Part shown: one piece after another, positions 37,624 to 45,898 of the stretch
Numbering within the stretch: position 1 is the stretch's first letter
Layout of the letters: every line of letters begins with the position of its first letter
From: Actinomycetospora sp. NBRC 106375
GTDB taxonomy: Bacteria; Actinomycetota; Actinomycetes; Mycobacteriales; Pseudonocardiaceae
Reading direction: 5' to 3'
Length of the DNA: 64,000 nucleotides
Assembly: GCF_030269665.1 (NCBI RefSeq)
Contig: NZ_BSTS01000001.1
Span: 310,001-374,000 of the forward strand
Program-made: the position numbers and the translations under genes
Notes under the pieces: model-generated
Database searches by the model: none
What the model was told of the DNA's origin: nothing
The model's input: only the letters and a program-made list of their open reading frames with translations

Positions 37624-40175
37624 GACACCACCTCCCCTGTATCCCCACTCGCCCCCACCACCGCCTGGCCGAGGCTGATCCCGCCGTCGGTGCAGGGCAC
37701 GCGTTCGTGCACCAGCACCCGCAGCCCGGCGGCCTCCAGACCGGCGCGGACTCGCTCGAGCAGCACCAGGTTGACGAACACACCACCGGAGAGTGCGGCG
37801 GTCTCCACGCCGTGCTCGGCGGCCGCCGCGGCGACGGCGGCGACGGTCGCGTCGGCCAGCCCGTGGTGGAACCGCGCCGCGATGCGGCCGGCGTCGATCC
37901 CGCCGCGCACGTCCTCGACGACCGCGGCGACCAGGGCGTCGACGGCGAGGACGCCGTCGCGGGCGGCGGGTACCGGGTACCCCGCGCGCTCCTCGGGGTC
38001 CACCCACTGCTCGAGCTCGACGGCCGCCTGACCCTCGTAGCTGGTGGTGTCCCGGACGCCGGCCAGCGCGGCGACGGCGTCGAACAGCCGGCCGGCGCTG
38101 GACGTCGCGAGCGTGGACGGCGCCCGCGCGAGCGCCACGACCGGGTCCCACTCCGCGCGGTGCCGCGCGGCGACGGCGAGCCCGCGTGCGTCGAGGCCGA
38201 GGGCATCGACCCACGCGGCCGCCATCCGCCACGGCGCGCGCACCGCCGCCGCGCCGCCGGGCAGCCCGACCGTCCGCAGGTGCCCGACGCGGCGGGCCCC
38301 GCGGAGCGACGCGAGCAGCAGCTCGCCGCCCCAGACCGTGCCGTCGGGGCCCCAGCCGGTGCCGTCGAAGGCCACCCCGAGCACCGGGCCGTCGTCGGGG
38401 CCCCAGCCGTGCTCGGCGAGGCAGGCCGCGACGTGGGCGTGGTGGTGCTGCACGCCGACGGGCTCGAGGTCGTCACGCTCGAGTGCGTAGGCGGTCGAGC
38501 GGTACTGGGGGTGCAGGTCGTGGACGACGACCTCGGGCGTGATCGCGAACAGCCGGCCGAGGTGGGAGATCGCGTCGGTGAAGGCACGCAGGGTCGCCAG
38601 GTTCTCCAGGTCGCCGACGTGCGACGACACGAAGGCGCGCCGCCCGGAGGCGAGGGCGATCGTGACCTTCTGCTCGCCGCCGCAGGCGAGCACCGGCCGG
38701 CCGACGGCGAACCCGAGCGGCACCGGCTCCGGGGCGTACCCGCGGGCCCGGCGCACGGGCAGGACCCGTCCCCGCGCGGTGCGCACCACCGAGTCGTCGA
38801 CCCGCGTGCGGATGGCCCGGTCGTGGGTGAGGATGCCGTCGGCGATCGGGGCGAGCCGGGTCGCGGCGTCGTCGTCGCGGTGAGCGATGGGCTCGTCGGA
38901 GACGTTGCCGCTGGTCAGTACGAGCGGGTACCCGAGGTCGGCGGCCAGCAGGTGGTGCAGCGGGGTCGCGGGCAGCATGACGCCCAGCTCGCGGGTGCAC
39001 GGCGCCACCGACGGCGCCACGGCCGCGCCGGCACGACGGGGCCGCAGCACGATCGGACGCCGCGCCCCGCCGAGCACCGCGCGCGTCACGGCGTCGGTAC
39101 GGACGAGGCGCTCGGCGGCGTCGAGGTCGGCGGCGAGCAGCGCGAACGGCTTGTCCTCGCGGTGCTTGGACGCTCGCAGCCGCGCCACGGCCGTCTCGTC
39201 GTCGGCACGGACAGCCAGGTGGTAGCCGCCGAGACCCTTCACCGCGAGGATCTCCCCGGCGGCGAGGCGGGCGACCGCGCGAGCCAGGGCGCCGTCCGAT
39301 GTCCCGTGTGAGGCGCCGTCGAGCCGCAGGGTCGGGCCGCAGTCGGGGCAGCACACGGGCTGCGCGTGGAAGCGTCGGTCGGTCGGGTCGTGGTACTCCG
39401 CGGCGCAGGCGGCGCACATCGCGAAGCCCGCCATCGTGGTGGTCATCCGGTCGTAGGGCACGTCGCAGACGATCGAGAGCCGGGGCCCGCAGTTCGTGCA
39501 GTTGACGAAGGGGTGCCGGTAACGGCGGTCGCCGGGATCGCCGAGCTCGGCGAGGCAGTCGGCACACGGAGCGGTGTCGGGCGAGACGAGGGTGCGCGGT
39601 CCGCCGGCCGCCGGGTCGCTCGCGGCGATGACGAACCCGGGCCGCCCGGTCGGTGGCCGGTCCTCCCGCGCCACGGCCTCGACGACGGCGAGGGCGGGCG
39701 CCCGGTCCCGAAGGGCCGCGGTGAGGACGTCGACGGCGGCGGGCGGCCCCTCGACCTCGACCACGACGCCGCTCGCGTCGTTGCCGACGAACCCGGCCAG
39801 CCCGAGCTCCGCCGCCATCCGGTGGACGAACGGGCGGAACCCGACGCCCTGCACGATCCCGGTGACCACCAACCGAGCCCGCACGGTGTCGGCCGCGAGC
39901 ATCACGCCGGGTCGCCCCCCCGGACCGCCGCCGGGCCCGTTCCGGCTCGTCCCGGAGGTCGAGCTCCGGGTCGCTGCGTCGTCGAGCCGAGCGATCGCCT
40001 CCCCCGCGTGCACGAGCACGACGTCGCCGACGGCCGCGTCGACGAGGGCGATGCTGATCTCCTCGGTCCCGGCACCGGTGTCGACGCGGGCGAGGTCGCC
40101 GTCGACGGCGACCACGGGGAAGGGCAGCGCCTCGTCCGAGCAGGTCAGGCAGACCTCCCCGTCGTGGCAGCTCAT
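37620..40175 (-). CDS. hypF: HypC-HypF fusion: HypC-like domain plus carbamoyltransferase
   Basis: One open frame of 851 residues from the ATG at 40175. Residues 1-~70 are a HypC-like OB domain (MSCHDGEVCLTCSDEALP; VDAAVGDVVLVHAGEAIA). They lack the canonical MCLGIP start but carry C3, C9 and C12. A ~20-residue Gly/Ser/Arg-rich linker leads into a full 760-residue HypF from residue 92: acylphosphatase GIVQGVGFRPFVHRM, two zinc-finger pairs (CADC/CTNC, CAAC/CPDC), a YrdC domain with KHREDKPFALL, and a Kae1-like end with VQHHHAHVAACL. A 7-C run lies in the linker. HypF may instead start at codon 91 or 92. Confidence 0.88.
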   Translation of the reverse strand: MSCHDGEVCLTCSDEALPFPVVAVDGDLARVDTGAGTEEISIALVDAAVGDVVLVHAGEAIARLDDAATRSSTSGTSRNGPGGGPGGRPGVMLAADTVRARLVVTGIVQGVGFRPFVHRMAAELGLAGFVGNDASGVVVEVEGPPAAVDVLTAALRDRAPALAVVEAVAREDRPPTGRPGFVIAASDPAAGGPRTLVSPDTAPCADCLAELGDPGDRRYRHPFVNCTNCGPRLSIVCDVPYDRMTTTMAGFAMCAACAAEYHDPTDRRFHAQPVCCPDCGPTLRLDGASHGTSDGALARAVARLAAGEILAVKGLGGYHLAVRADDETAVARLRASKHREDKPFALLAADLDAAERLVRTDAVTRAVLGGARRPIVLRPRRAGAAVAPSVAPCTRELGVMLPATPLHHLLAADLGYPLVLTSGNVSDEPIAHRDDDAATRLAPIADGILTHDRAIRTRVDDSVVRTARGRVLPVRRARGYAPEPVPLGFAVGRPVLACGGEQKVTIALASGRRAFVSSHVGDLENLATLRAFTDAISHLGRLFAITPEVVVHDLHPQYRSTAYALERDDLEPVGVQHHHAHVAACLAEHGWGPDDGPVLGVAFDGTGWGPDGTVWGGELLLASLRGARRVGHLRTVGLPGGAAAVRAPWRMAAAWVDALGLDARGLAVAARHRAEWDPVVALARAPSTLATSSAGRLFDAVAALAGVRDTTSYEGQAAVELEQWVDPEERAGYPVPAARDGVLAVDALVAAVVEDVRGGIDAGRIAARFHHGLADATVAAVAAAAAEHGVETAALSGGVFVNLVLLERVRAGLEAAGLRVLVHERVPCTDGGISLGQAVVGASGDTGEVVS

Positions 40176-40513
40176 CGCGCACCCGCCGGCAGCGATCCGC
40201 ACCGCTCCAGGAACGCGTGGACGAGGTGGTGGGTCGCCTCGAGCGTCTCGACCTGGTGGCGCAGGGCCTCCTTGCCCTCGGCGGTCAGCGCGTACGTGCG
40301 CCGCGCCGGGCCGGACTCCGAGAGGCACCAGGACGACGAGACCAGGCCCTCGCGCTCGAACGAGCGCAGGGTCCGGTAGACGCCGCCCGCGTCGGTGTCG
40401 TCGATGAACGAGGTGTGCAGGCGCTCGACGAGGTCGTAGCCGTGAGCAGGCCGTTCCTGGAGCAACAGGAGGAGGCAGGGTCGGAGGAAGTTCCGCGGTT
40501 CGCACTCGCCCAT
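40172..40513 (-). CDS. PadR-family transcriptional regulator
   Basis: 113 residues from the ATG at 40513. Winged helix with the PadR pattern CLLLLLQERPAHGYDLVERLH, GGVYRTLRSFEREGLVSSSW and RRTYALTAEGKEAL, then a short dimerisation helix. Its stop overlaps the HypC-HypF start (ATGA), making it the first gene of the HypCF-SIS-SIS operon, which it probably autoregulates. It may also act on the hydrogenase promoter at 26.2 kb. Confidence 0.9.
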   Translation of the reverse strand: MGECEPRNFLRPCLLLLLQERPAHGYDLVERLHTSFIDDTDAGGVYRTLRSFEREGLVSSSWCLSESGPARRTYALTAEGKEALRHQVETLEATHHLVHAFLERCGSLPAGAR

Positions 40514-40567
40514 GGCGTACTCCGCCCCGGTCCCCGGGGTGGTGGAGGGACCGTTGCTCGTGTGGTG

Positions 40568-40575
40568 GTGATCAC
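40568..40575. promoter_or_regulatory. Candidate PadR operator
   Basis: GTGATCAC, a perfect 8-bp palindrome in the short region between the PadR gene and the divergent MDMPI-like gene, within TGGTGATCACATAGTG. Weak evidence. Confidence 0.3.
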
Positions 40576-40642
40576 ATAGTGTCCTCTCCAGCGAGCGGTC
40601 CGACAAGCAGTGCGGTGGGGCGACCGACGGGCGGCGAGAATC

Positions 40643-41311
40643 ATGGACGACGCGACACAGGCGGTGCTCGAGCTGTGGGACGTCGCCGAGGACGCCGTGG
40701 CGGGCCTGGACCCGACCGACTGGTCGCGCCCCGCACCGGGCCCCGAACCGACCGTGGGTGACCTCGTCGGGCACCTCGCCGGCATGCACGCGGGGATCCA
40801 CTTCGCGGGTCCCGACCGTCTCGCGGCCTCGCTCGCGGCGGCCCGTCGCCGCACCGTCCTGCGGCTCGACGGGCGCCCGGCCGGCGACCGCGTGCGCGGG
40901 GCCGACTGCCTCGATCTCTGCCTGCACACCCACGACCTGACGACGGCCCTCGCGGCGCCGGTGGACCTCGCCCACCACGCCACCGCGGCGCTCGAGGCCT
41001 GCCGGCTGATCATCGACGTGGCGCCCCGCCTGATCGTCTCCGCGCTGGGTCCGACCGAGGCGACGGTGCGCCTGGTCGTCCGACGTCCCGGGCGCGGCGC
41101 CGCGCTCGAGCGCACCGTGCACGTGGTCGACGGGCGCTGCAGCACGGTGGCGCCGGAGACCGAGCCGGACGTGGTGGAGATCGACGCGGACGCGCTGCTG
41201 CTCCTGCTCGCGGGCCGGTGTCCGGCCGAGACCCTGGCCGCCGACGGCACCGCGGCGTGGTCCGGCGACGCCGCCGACGCGTTCGTGCACCGGGCGCGGC
41301 TCGTCGGTTGA
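40643..41311 (+). CDS. Maleylpyruvate-isomerase N-terminal (DinB-like) family protein
   Basis: 222 residues from the ATG at 40643. The N-terminal helical bundle has the mycothiol-dependent family pattern DWSRPAPGPEPTVGDLVGHLAGMHA, with the metal-type HxxxH placed as HLAGMHA; a downstream HTHDLTTAL supplies another histidine. A C-terminal SCP2-like part follows (VRLVVRRPG...VDGRCSTV). Its substrate is unknown; these proteins use mycothiol or bind metal. Divergent from the PadR operon and 18 bp from a convergent gene. Confidence 0.8.
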   Translation: MDDATQAVLELWDVAEDAVAGLDPTDWSRPAPGPEPTVGDLVGHLAGMHAGIHFAGPDRLAASLAAARRRTVLRLDGRPAGDRVRGADCLDLCLHTHDLTTALAAPVDLAHHATAALEACRLIIDVAPRLIVSALGPTEATVRLVVRRPGRGAALERTVHVVDGRCSTVAPETEPDVVEIDADALLLLLAGRCPAETLAADGTAAWSGDAADAFVHRARLVG

Positions 41312-41329
41312 CGGGTCCCGCGTCCGGCG

Positions 41330-42580
41330 TCAGCGTCCGGTCGGCGAGAACGCCGGGTACGGGGGCAGCGGGACGTCGCCGCCGTGGCGCCCGAGGGCCC
41401 CGACGACCGCGGCCGCCATCTCGGCGGTGGCGACGTGGCCCGCGCGCTCGGCGTCGACGCCGAGACGGCGCCACAGCGCGGTGAGCACGGCCGGGGCGTC
41501 CTCGCCCGGGTCGGCCACGACGACGCGGGCCGAGCGCTCCCGATCGGTGCGCCCGACGACGCCGGGCACCAGGGCACGGGTCGAGAGCCAGACCCAGAGC
41601 ACCTCGGCGTGCAGCAGGCGTTCCCGGAGCAGCTCGAGGTCGGCGAGGTCCGGCCACACGGGGGTGATCTCGGCCTGCCAGGCGGCCACCATCGCCTCGG
41701 CCATGCCGGGCGGCTGCGCGTGGGCGGCCCCGCCGCTGGGCAGCGGCAGCCGCAGCGACGCCCCGGTGAGCGCGACGTCGCGGAAGCACGCCCACTCGAA
41801 GTCCAGGAACCGCGAGCCGCTGCCGGTGATGAGGCAGTTGTCGGGGCGGACCTCGGCGGGGCTGAACGCCCGGTAGCCCGAGCCGCCGAGCAGCCGGGCG
41901 GCCGCGCGGGCCTCGGCCACGGCGGCCGGCGCCGTCTCGACCCGCAGGAGCTGGGCGAGCTGGTCGGGCACCTCGGCGAGGGCGGCGCGCGCGTCGTCGG
42001 CGAGCGGGTCGCGCCAGGTGCGCTCGCCGAAGCGGCGCAGCAGGGCCCCGAAGTCGTCCTCGCGGCCCGCCGTGGCGGCCTGCATGCGCCCGAGCGCCCG
42101 CGCCCACCCCAGCAGCGCGCGCTCCGCGCCCTTGGGGTCGCGTTCGTCGAGGCGGTCGGCGAGCGTGGCGCACCGTCCGAGATCCTCGAGCACGAGCAGC
42201 CGGTGGTCCGGGTCGTTCGCGACGAGCATGGGGCTCGAGCGCTCCTCGGCGGGCATCGCCGTGAGCAGCTGGCACGAGGCGGCCTCGTACCGGAACCGGT
42301 CGGCGCTCTGCTCGCCGCCCCCGACCTCGTCGAGGTAGTGCTTCACCACGAGCGTCCGGGGCAGCGAGAACGGGTTCTCGGCGACGCGCACGCGCACCAC
42401 CAGCGAGCGGGTGCTGCCACCCAGGTCCACGGGGTCGGCGAGACGCACGGTGGCCCCGTGGCGCCGTGTCAGCAGCTCCTCGGCGAGCCCGACGACCCGC
42501 GCGACGTCGTCGCCCTCCCCTCCCGCCCGGGCCGTGTGACCGTCGGGGGTGCCTGCGTCGTCCGTCGTCAGGGGAGCCAT
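41330..42580 (-). CDS. Phosphotransferase (APH)-fold protein with altered catalytic loop
   Basis: 416 residues. Choline-kinase/aminoglycoside-kinase fold: TLVVKHYL lysine, LLVLEDLG, and the DFE metal motif (RFLDFEWACF). The usual catalytic loop H-x-D-x4-N reads PAEVRPDN here: the histidine and aspartate positions are Pro and Glu, while Asn remains. It may be a pseudokinase or use Glu as the base. 13 bp downstream of the DUF389 gene, likely one transcript. Confidence 0.8.
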   Translation of the reverse strand: MAPLTTDDAGTPDGHTARAGGEGDDVARVVGLAEELLTRRHGATVRLADPVDLGGSTRSLVVRVRVAENPFSLPRTLVVKHYLDEVGGGEQSADRFRYEAASCQLLTAMPAEERSSPMLVANDPDHRLLVLEDLGRCATLADRLDERDPKGAERALLGWARALGRMQAATAGREDDFGALLRRFGERTWRDPLADDARAALAEVPDQLAQLLRVETAPAAVAEARAAARLLGGSGYRAFSPAEVRPDNCLITGSGSRFLDFEWACFRDVALTGASLRLPLPSGGAAHAQPPGMAEAMVAAWQAEITPVWPDLADLELLRERLLHAEVLWVWLSTRALVPGVVGRTDRERSARVVVADPGEDAPAVLTALWRRLGVDAERAGHVATAEMAAAVVGALGRHGGDVPLPPYPAFSPTGR

Positions 42581-42593
42581 CAGCCGGTGAACT

Positions 42594-43559
42594 CTACCCG
42601 CCCGGACGGCTGGTCGGGAGGGATTCGGGCAAGCCGCGGCGTCGGCGGGTGACGCGCACGAGCAGCAGGACCAGCACGCCGGCCACCACGATGCCGACGA
42701 CGTTGACCACCAGCTGGAGCAGCGAGCTCCCCGCGCCGGGCCAGTCCCCGAGCACCACGGCGACCGCCGCGAAACCGGCGGCCGGCACCGTCGTCACGGA
42801 GATGAACACCCCGACCAGCACACCCGAGCCCTCCCCCGCGACCAGCGCGACCATGCCGGCGACGCCGGCCAGCAGCGCGATGACGAACGAGAACGGCCCG
42901 ACCTGGTAGACGAACGCGACCCCGGACAGGTCGGTCAGCGCGTCGTCCGGGATCGCGCCCATCCCCCGCAGCGCGGCCGCCGCCGCGGCCGTCACGAGCA
43001 GCGCGATCCCGAACCCGACGCCCAGGGCGAGCCCGGCCTCGCGCGCGAGCGGCCCGTCGCGCCGCACCGCGGCGACGGCGAGCGCCGCCAGCGGCCCGAA
43101 CTCCGGGCCGAGCACCATCGCGCCGACCACGGTGACCGGCGAGTTGGTGACGACGCCGATCGCGCCCAGGAGGCACGCGATCGTCAGCATGACGACGAAG
43201 GTGATCGACAGACGGGCGCCCTGCCCCGTCCGGGCCAGGAGCTCCGCCCACACGACGGCGTCGACGCCCTCGCCCGGGGCGGTCGCCTCGGCGTGGTCGG
43301 CGGCGTCGGAGACCACGGTGTCCAGCGTCTCCAGCACGATGCCGCCCCGCTGCGCGCAGCCCAGCCGGCGCAGGGCATCGACCACGTCGTCGACCGACTC
43401 CCGGGCGAGGTCGGCCTCGACGACGTCGCCCGGGGGATCGACCGCGGCGCCGCGCAGCCGGACCACGTGCACGGCGCCGGGCTCGACAGCCAGGACGCCG
43501 AGCACGCGGTCGGTGAGCCCCGTGTCGGCGTCCGGGCACAGCACCCGCAGGCGGTTCAC
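42594..43559 (-). CDS. DUF389 membrane protein
   Basis: 321 residues from the GTG at 43559. A soluble N-terminal ~110 residues precede six or so hydrophobic helices (ITFVVMLTIACLLGAIGVVTNS; FGPLAALAVAAV; LGVGFGIALLVTAAAAAAL; FSFVIALLAGVAGMVALVA; VGVFISVTTVPAAGFAAVAVV; LLQLVVNVVGIVVAGVLVLLL) and a basic tail. GAMVLGPEFGPL is the family's recognisable helix-1 loop. DUF389 proteins are of unknown function, possibly transport. Confidence 0.85.
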   Translation of the reverse strand: MNRLRVLCPDADTGLTDRVLGVLAVEPGAVHVVRLRGAAVDPPGDVVEADLARESVDDVVDALRRLGCAQRGGIVLETLDTVVSDAADHAEATAPGEGVDAVVWAELLARTGQGARLSITFVVMLTIACLLGAIGVVTNSPVTVVGAMVLGPEFGPLAALAVAAVRRDGPLAREAGLALGVGFGIALLVTAAAAAALRGMGAIPDDALTDLSGVAFVYQVGPFSFVIALLAGVAGMVALVAGEGSGVLVGVFISVTTVPAAGFAAVAVVLGDWPGAGSSLLQLVVNVVGIVVAGVLVLLLVRVTRRRRGLPESLPTSRPGG

Positions 43560-43584
43560 GGGAGCCCGTCCGTCACCCCTGGTG

Positions 43585-45396
43585 TCACTGGACGGGGCGC
43601 TCCGGCGGCTTCACCGGCGCCGCCGGCTTCGCCGGGGCGTCGACGCCGGCCTCCTTGCGCTGCAGGGCCGTGATCGGCGCCGGGGCGGCCGTCAGCGGGT
43701 CGTACCCGCCGCCGGTCTTCGGGAAGGCGATGACCTCGCGGATCGAGTCGACCCCGGCGAGCAGGGCGCAGATCCGGTCCCAGCCGAACGCGATGCCGCC
43801 GTGGGGCGGGGGCCCGTAGGCGAACGCGTCGAGCAGGAAGCCGAACTTCTCCTCCTGCTGCTCGGGGGTGAGTCCCATGAGGGCGAACACCCGCTGCTGC
43901 ACGGTCTTGTCGTGGATACGGATCGACCCCCCACCGATCTCGTTGCCGTTGCAGACGAGGTCGTAGGCGTAGGCGAGCGCGTGCTCCGGGTCGTCCTCGA
44001 ACGAGTCGATCCAGTCGGGGTTCGGCGAGGTGAAGGCGTGGTGGACCGCCGTCCACTGCCCGGAGCCGACGGCCACGTCGTCGGTGCTGCCGGCCGCCTC
44101 GAACAGGGGCGCGTCGACGACCCAGACGAACGACCAGGAACCCTCCGGGATGAGGTCGAGGCGCCGCGCGATCTCACCCCGCGTCGCGCCCAGCAGCGCG
44201 CGGCCCTCGGCCGGCGTGCCCGCGCCGAAGAAGATGCAGTCGCCGGGGTTGGCGCCCGCGGCCTTGGCCAAGCCCTCGCGCTCGGTCTCGCTGATGTTCT
44301 TCGCGACGGGCCCGCTCAGGGTGCCGTCCTCGCCGACCAGCACGTAGGCGAGGCCCTTGGCGCCGCGCTGCTTGGCCCAGTCCTGCCAGCCGTCGAGGGT
44401 GCGCCGCGGCTGCGACGCGCCGCCGGGCATGACGACCGCGCCCACGTAGGGCGCCTGGAACACCCGGAACGGGGTGTCGGCGAAGTACTCGGTGAGCTCG
44501 ACCAGCTCGAGGTCGAACCGCAGGTCGGGCTTGTCCGAGCCGTAGCGGGCCATCGCCTCGAGGTACGGGATCCGCGGGATCGGGGTCTCGATCGTGTAGC
44601 CGCCGAGCTCGGACCACAGCGCCGCGATCACGGCCTCGCCGAGCGCGATGACATCGTCCTGGTCGACGAAGCTCGCCTCGATGTCGAGCTGGGTGAACTC
44701 GGGCTGGCGGTCGGCGCGGAAGTCCTCGTCGCGGTAGCAGCGCGCGATCTGGAAGTAGCGCTCGAGGCCCGACACCATGAGCAGCTGCTTGAACAGCTGG
44801 GGCGACTGGGGCAGGGCGTACCAGCTGCCGGGCTTCAGGCGCGCCGGGACGAGGAAGTCGCGGGCGCCCTCGGGCGTCGACCGGGTCAGCGTCGGCGTCT
44901 CGATCTCGACGAAGTCGCGGTCGGAGAGCACGTCGCGGGCGATCTTGTTGGCGCGGCTGCGCAGCCGGATCGCCGACGCCGGGCCCTCGCGGCGCAGGTC
45001 GAGGTAGCGGTAGCGGAAGCGGGCGTCCTCGCCGACGCTCCCCGACTCGGAGCCGTGCTCGTCGAGCTGGAACGGCAGGGGCGCCGACTCGGACAGCACG
45101 GTGAGCGTCGTGGCGCTGACCTCGACGGCCCCGGTCGCCAGGTCGGCGTTCTCGCTGCCCGCGGGGCGCTGCTCGACGACGCCGGTGATCTGCACGCAGA
45201 ACTCGGAGCGCAGACGGTGCGACTCGGCGGCGACGTCGCCGAGGCGGAACACCACCTGGACGACGCCGGACGCGTCGCGCAGGTCGATGAACACGACGCC
45301 GCCGTGATCGCGGCGGCGGGCCACCCATCCGGCGAGGGTGACCGTGGCGCCGACGTTCTCGGCGCGCAGCGTGCCGGCGGGGTGCGTGCGCATCAT
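43585..45396 (-). CDS. aspS: Aspartyl-tRNA synthetase (bacterial type)
   Basis: 603 residues, with the ATG at 45396 (or the adjacent ATG). OB-fold anticodon domain ([23 protein letters not shown]), class II core with [29 protein letters not shown], the bacterial GAD insertion and motif 3 [11 protein letters not shown] short Pro/Lys-rich tail ends in EVP-like repeats. Many actinobacterial AspRS are non-discriminating (Asp/Asn); I cannot decide this from sequence. Confidence 0.98.
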   Translation of the reverse strand: MMRTHPAGTLRAENVGATVTLAGWVARRRDHGGVVFIDLRDASGVVQVVFRLGDVAAESHRLRSEFCVQITGVVEQRPAGSENADLATGAVEVSATTLTVLSESAPLPFQLDEHGSESGSVGEDARFRYRYLDLRREGPASAIRLRSRANKIARDVLSDRDFVEIETPTLTRSTPEGARDFLVPARLKPGSWYALPQSPQLFKQLLMVSGLERYFQIARCYRDEDFRADRQPEFTQLDIEASFVDQDDVIALGEAVIAALWSELGGYTIETPIPRIPYLEAMARYGSDKPDLRFDLELVELTEYFADTPFRVFQAPYVGAVVMPGGASQPRRTLDGWQDWAKQRGAKGLAYVLVGEDGTLSGPVAKNISETEREGLAKAAGANPGDCIFFGAGTPAEGRALLGATRGEIARRLDLIPEGSWSFVWVVDAPLFEAAGSTDDVAVGSGQWTAVHHAFTSPNPDWIDSFEDDPEHALAYAYDLVCNGNEIGGGSIRIHDKTVQQRVFALMGLTPEQQEEKFGFLLDAFAYGPPPHGGIAFGWDRICALLAGVDSIREVIAFPKTGGGYDPLTAAPAPITALQRKEAGVDAPAKPAAPVKPPERPVQ

Positions 45397-45466
45397 CTGT
45401 GGTGGTGCTCCTGGGTCGGGCCGTGGGACGTCCCCGTCAGGTTATCGACCGCCGACCAGCACGATC

Positions 45467-45877
45467 TCAGCCGCTCACGGTCGGGCCCGCGCGGTCGAGG
45501 TGCACCCGCAGGAGCACGCGCTGCTCGCGGCGCATGGCGTCGTCGTACTCGGCCCAGTCCGGGTGCTCGCCCGCGACCTGGCGGTAGTAGGCGCGCAGGC
45601 CCTCGAGGGCGTCCGGGAGGGTGACGATCTCGACGTCGCCCTCGACCTGGATCCAGCGGCCGAAGAACCCGTCGGGCAGCACGCACAGCCACGCGCGGCC
45701 CTCGCGGCGCAGGTTCCTGGTCTTGATCGCCGTCTCGCGCGTGCTGATCGTCGCCGCGCCCGCGTCGTCCACCCCGACCGCCACGGGCGAGAGCTGGGGT
45801 GCGCCGTCGGAGCGCCGGGTGGCCAGTACCGCGTGGTGCTGCTCGCGCAGCACCTGCCGCGCCTCGTCGAGGTCCAT
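45467..45877 (-). CDS. PPOX-class F420-dependent enzyme (TIGR03618-like)
   Basis: 136 residues. Split beta-barrel flavin/F420 fold: VLATRRSDGAPQLSPVAVGVDD, RETAIKTRNLRREGRAWLCVLPDGFFGRWIQVEG. Members bind F420, FMN or haem, and this short form is common in mycobacteria and Pseudonocardia. Substrate unknown. It stands between aspS and the Rv2578c-like gene, all on the minus strand. Confidence 0.88.
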   Translation of the reverse strand: MDLDEARQVLREQHHAVLATRRSDGAPQLSPVAVGVDDAGAATISTRETAIKTRNLRREGRAWLCVLPDGFFGRWIQVEGDVEIVTLPDALEGLRAYYRQVAGEHPDWAEYDDAMRREQRVLLRVHLDRAGPTVSG

Positions 45878-45898
45878 GACCCGAGGCTAGGCCGCGGC

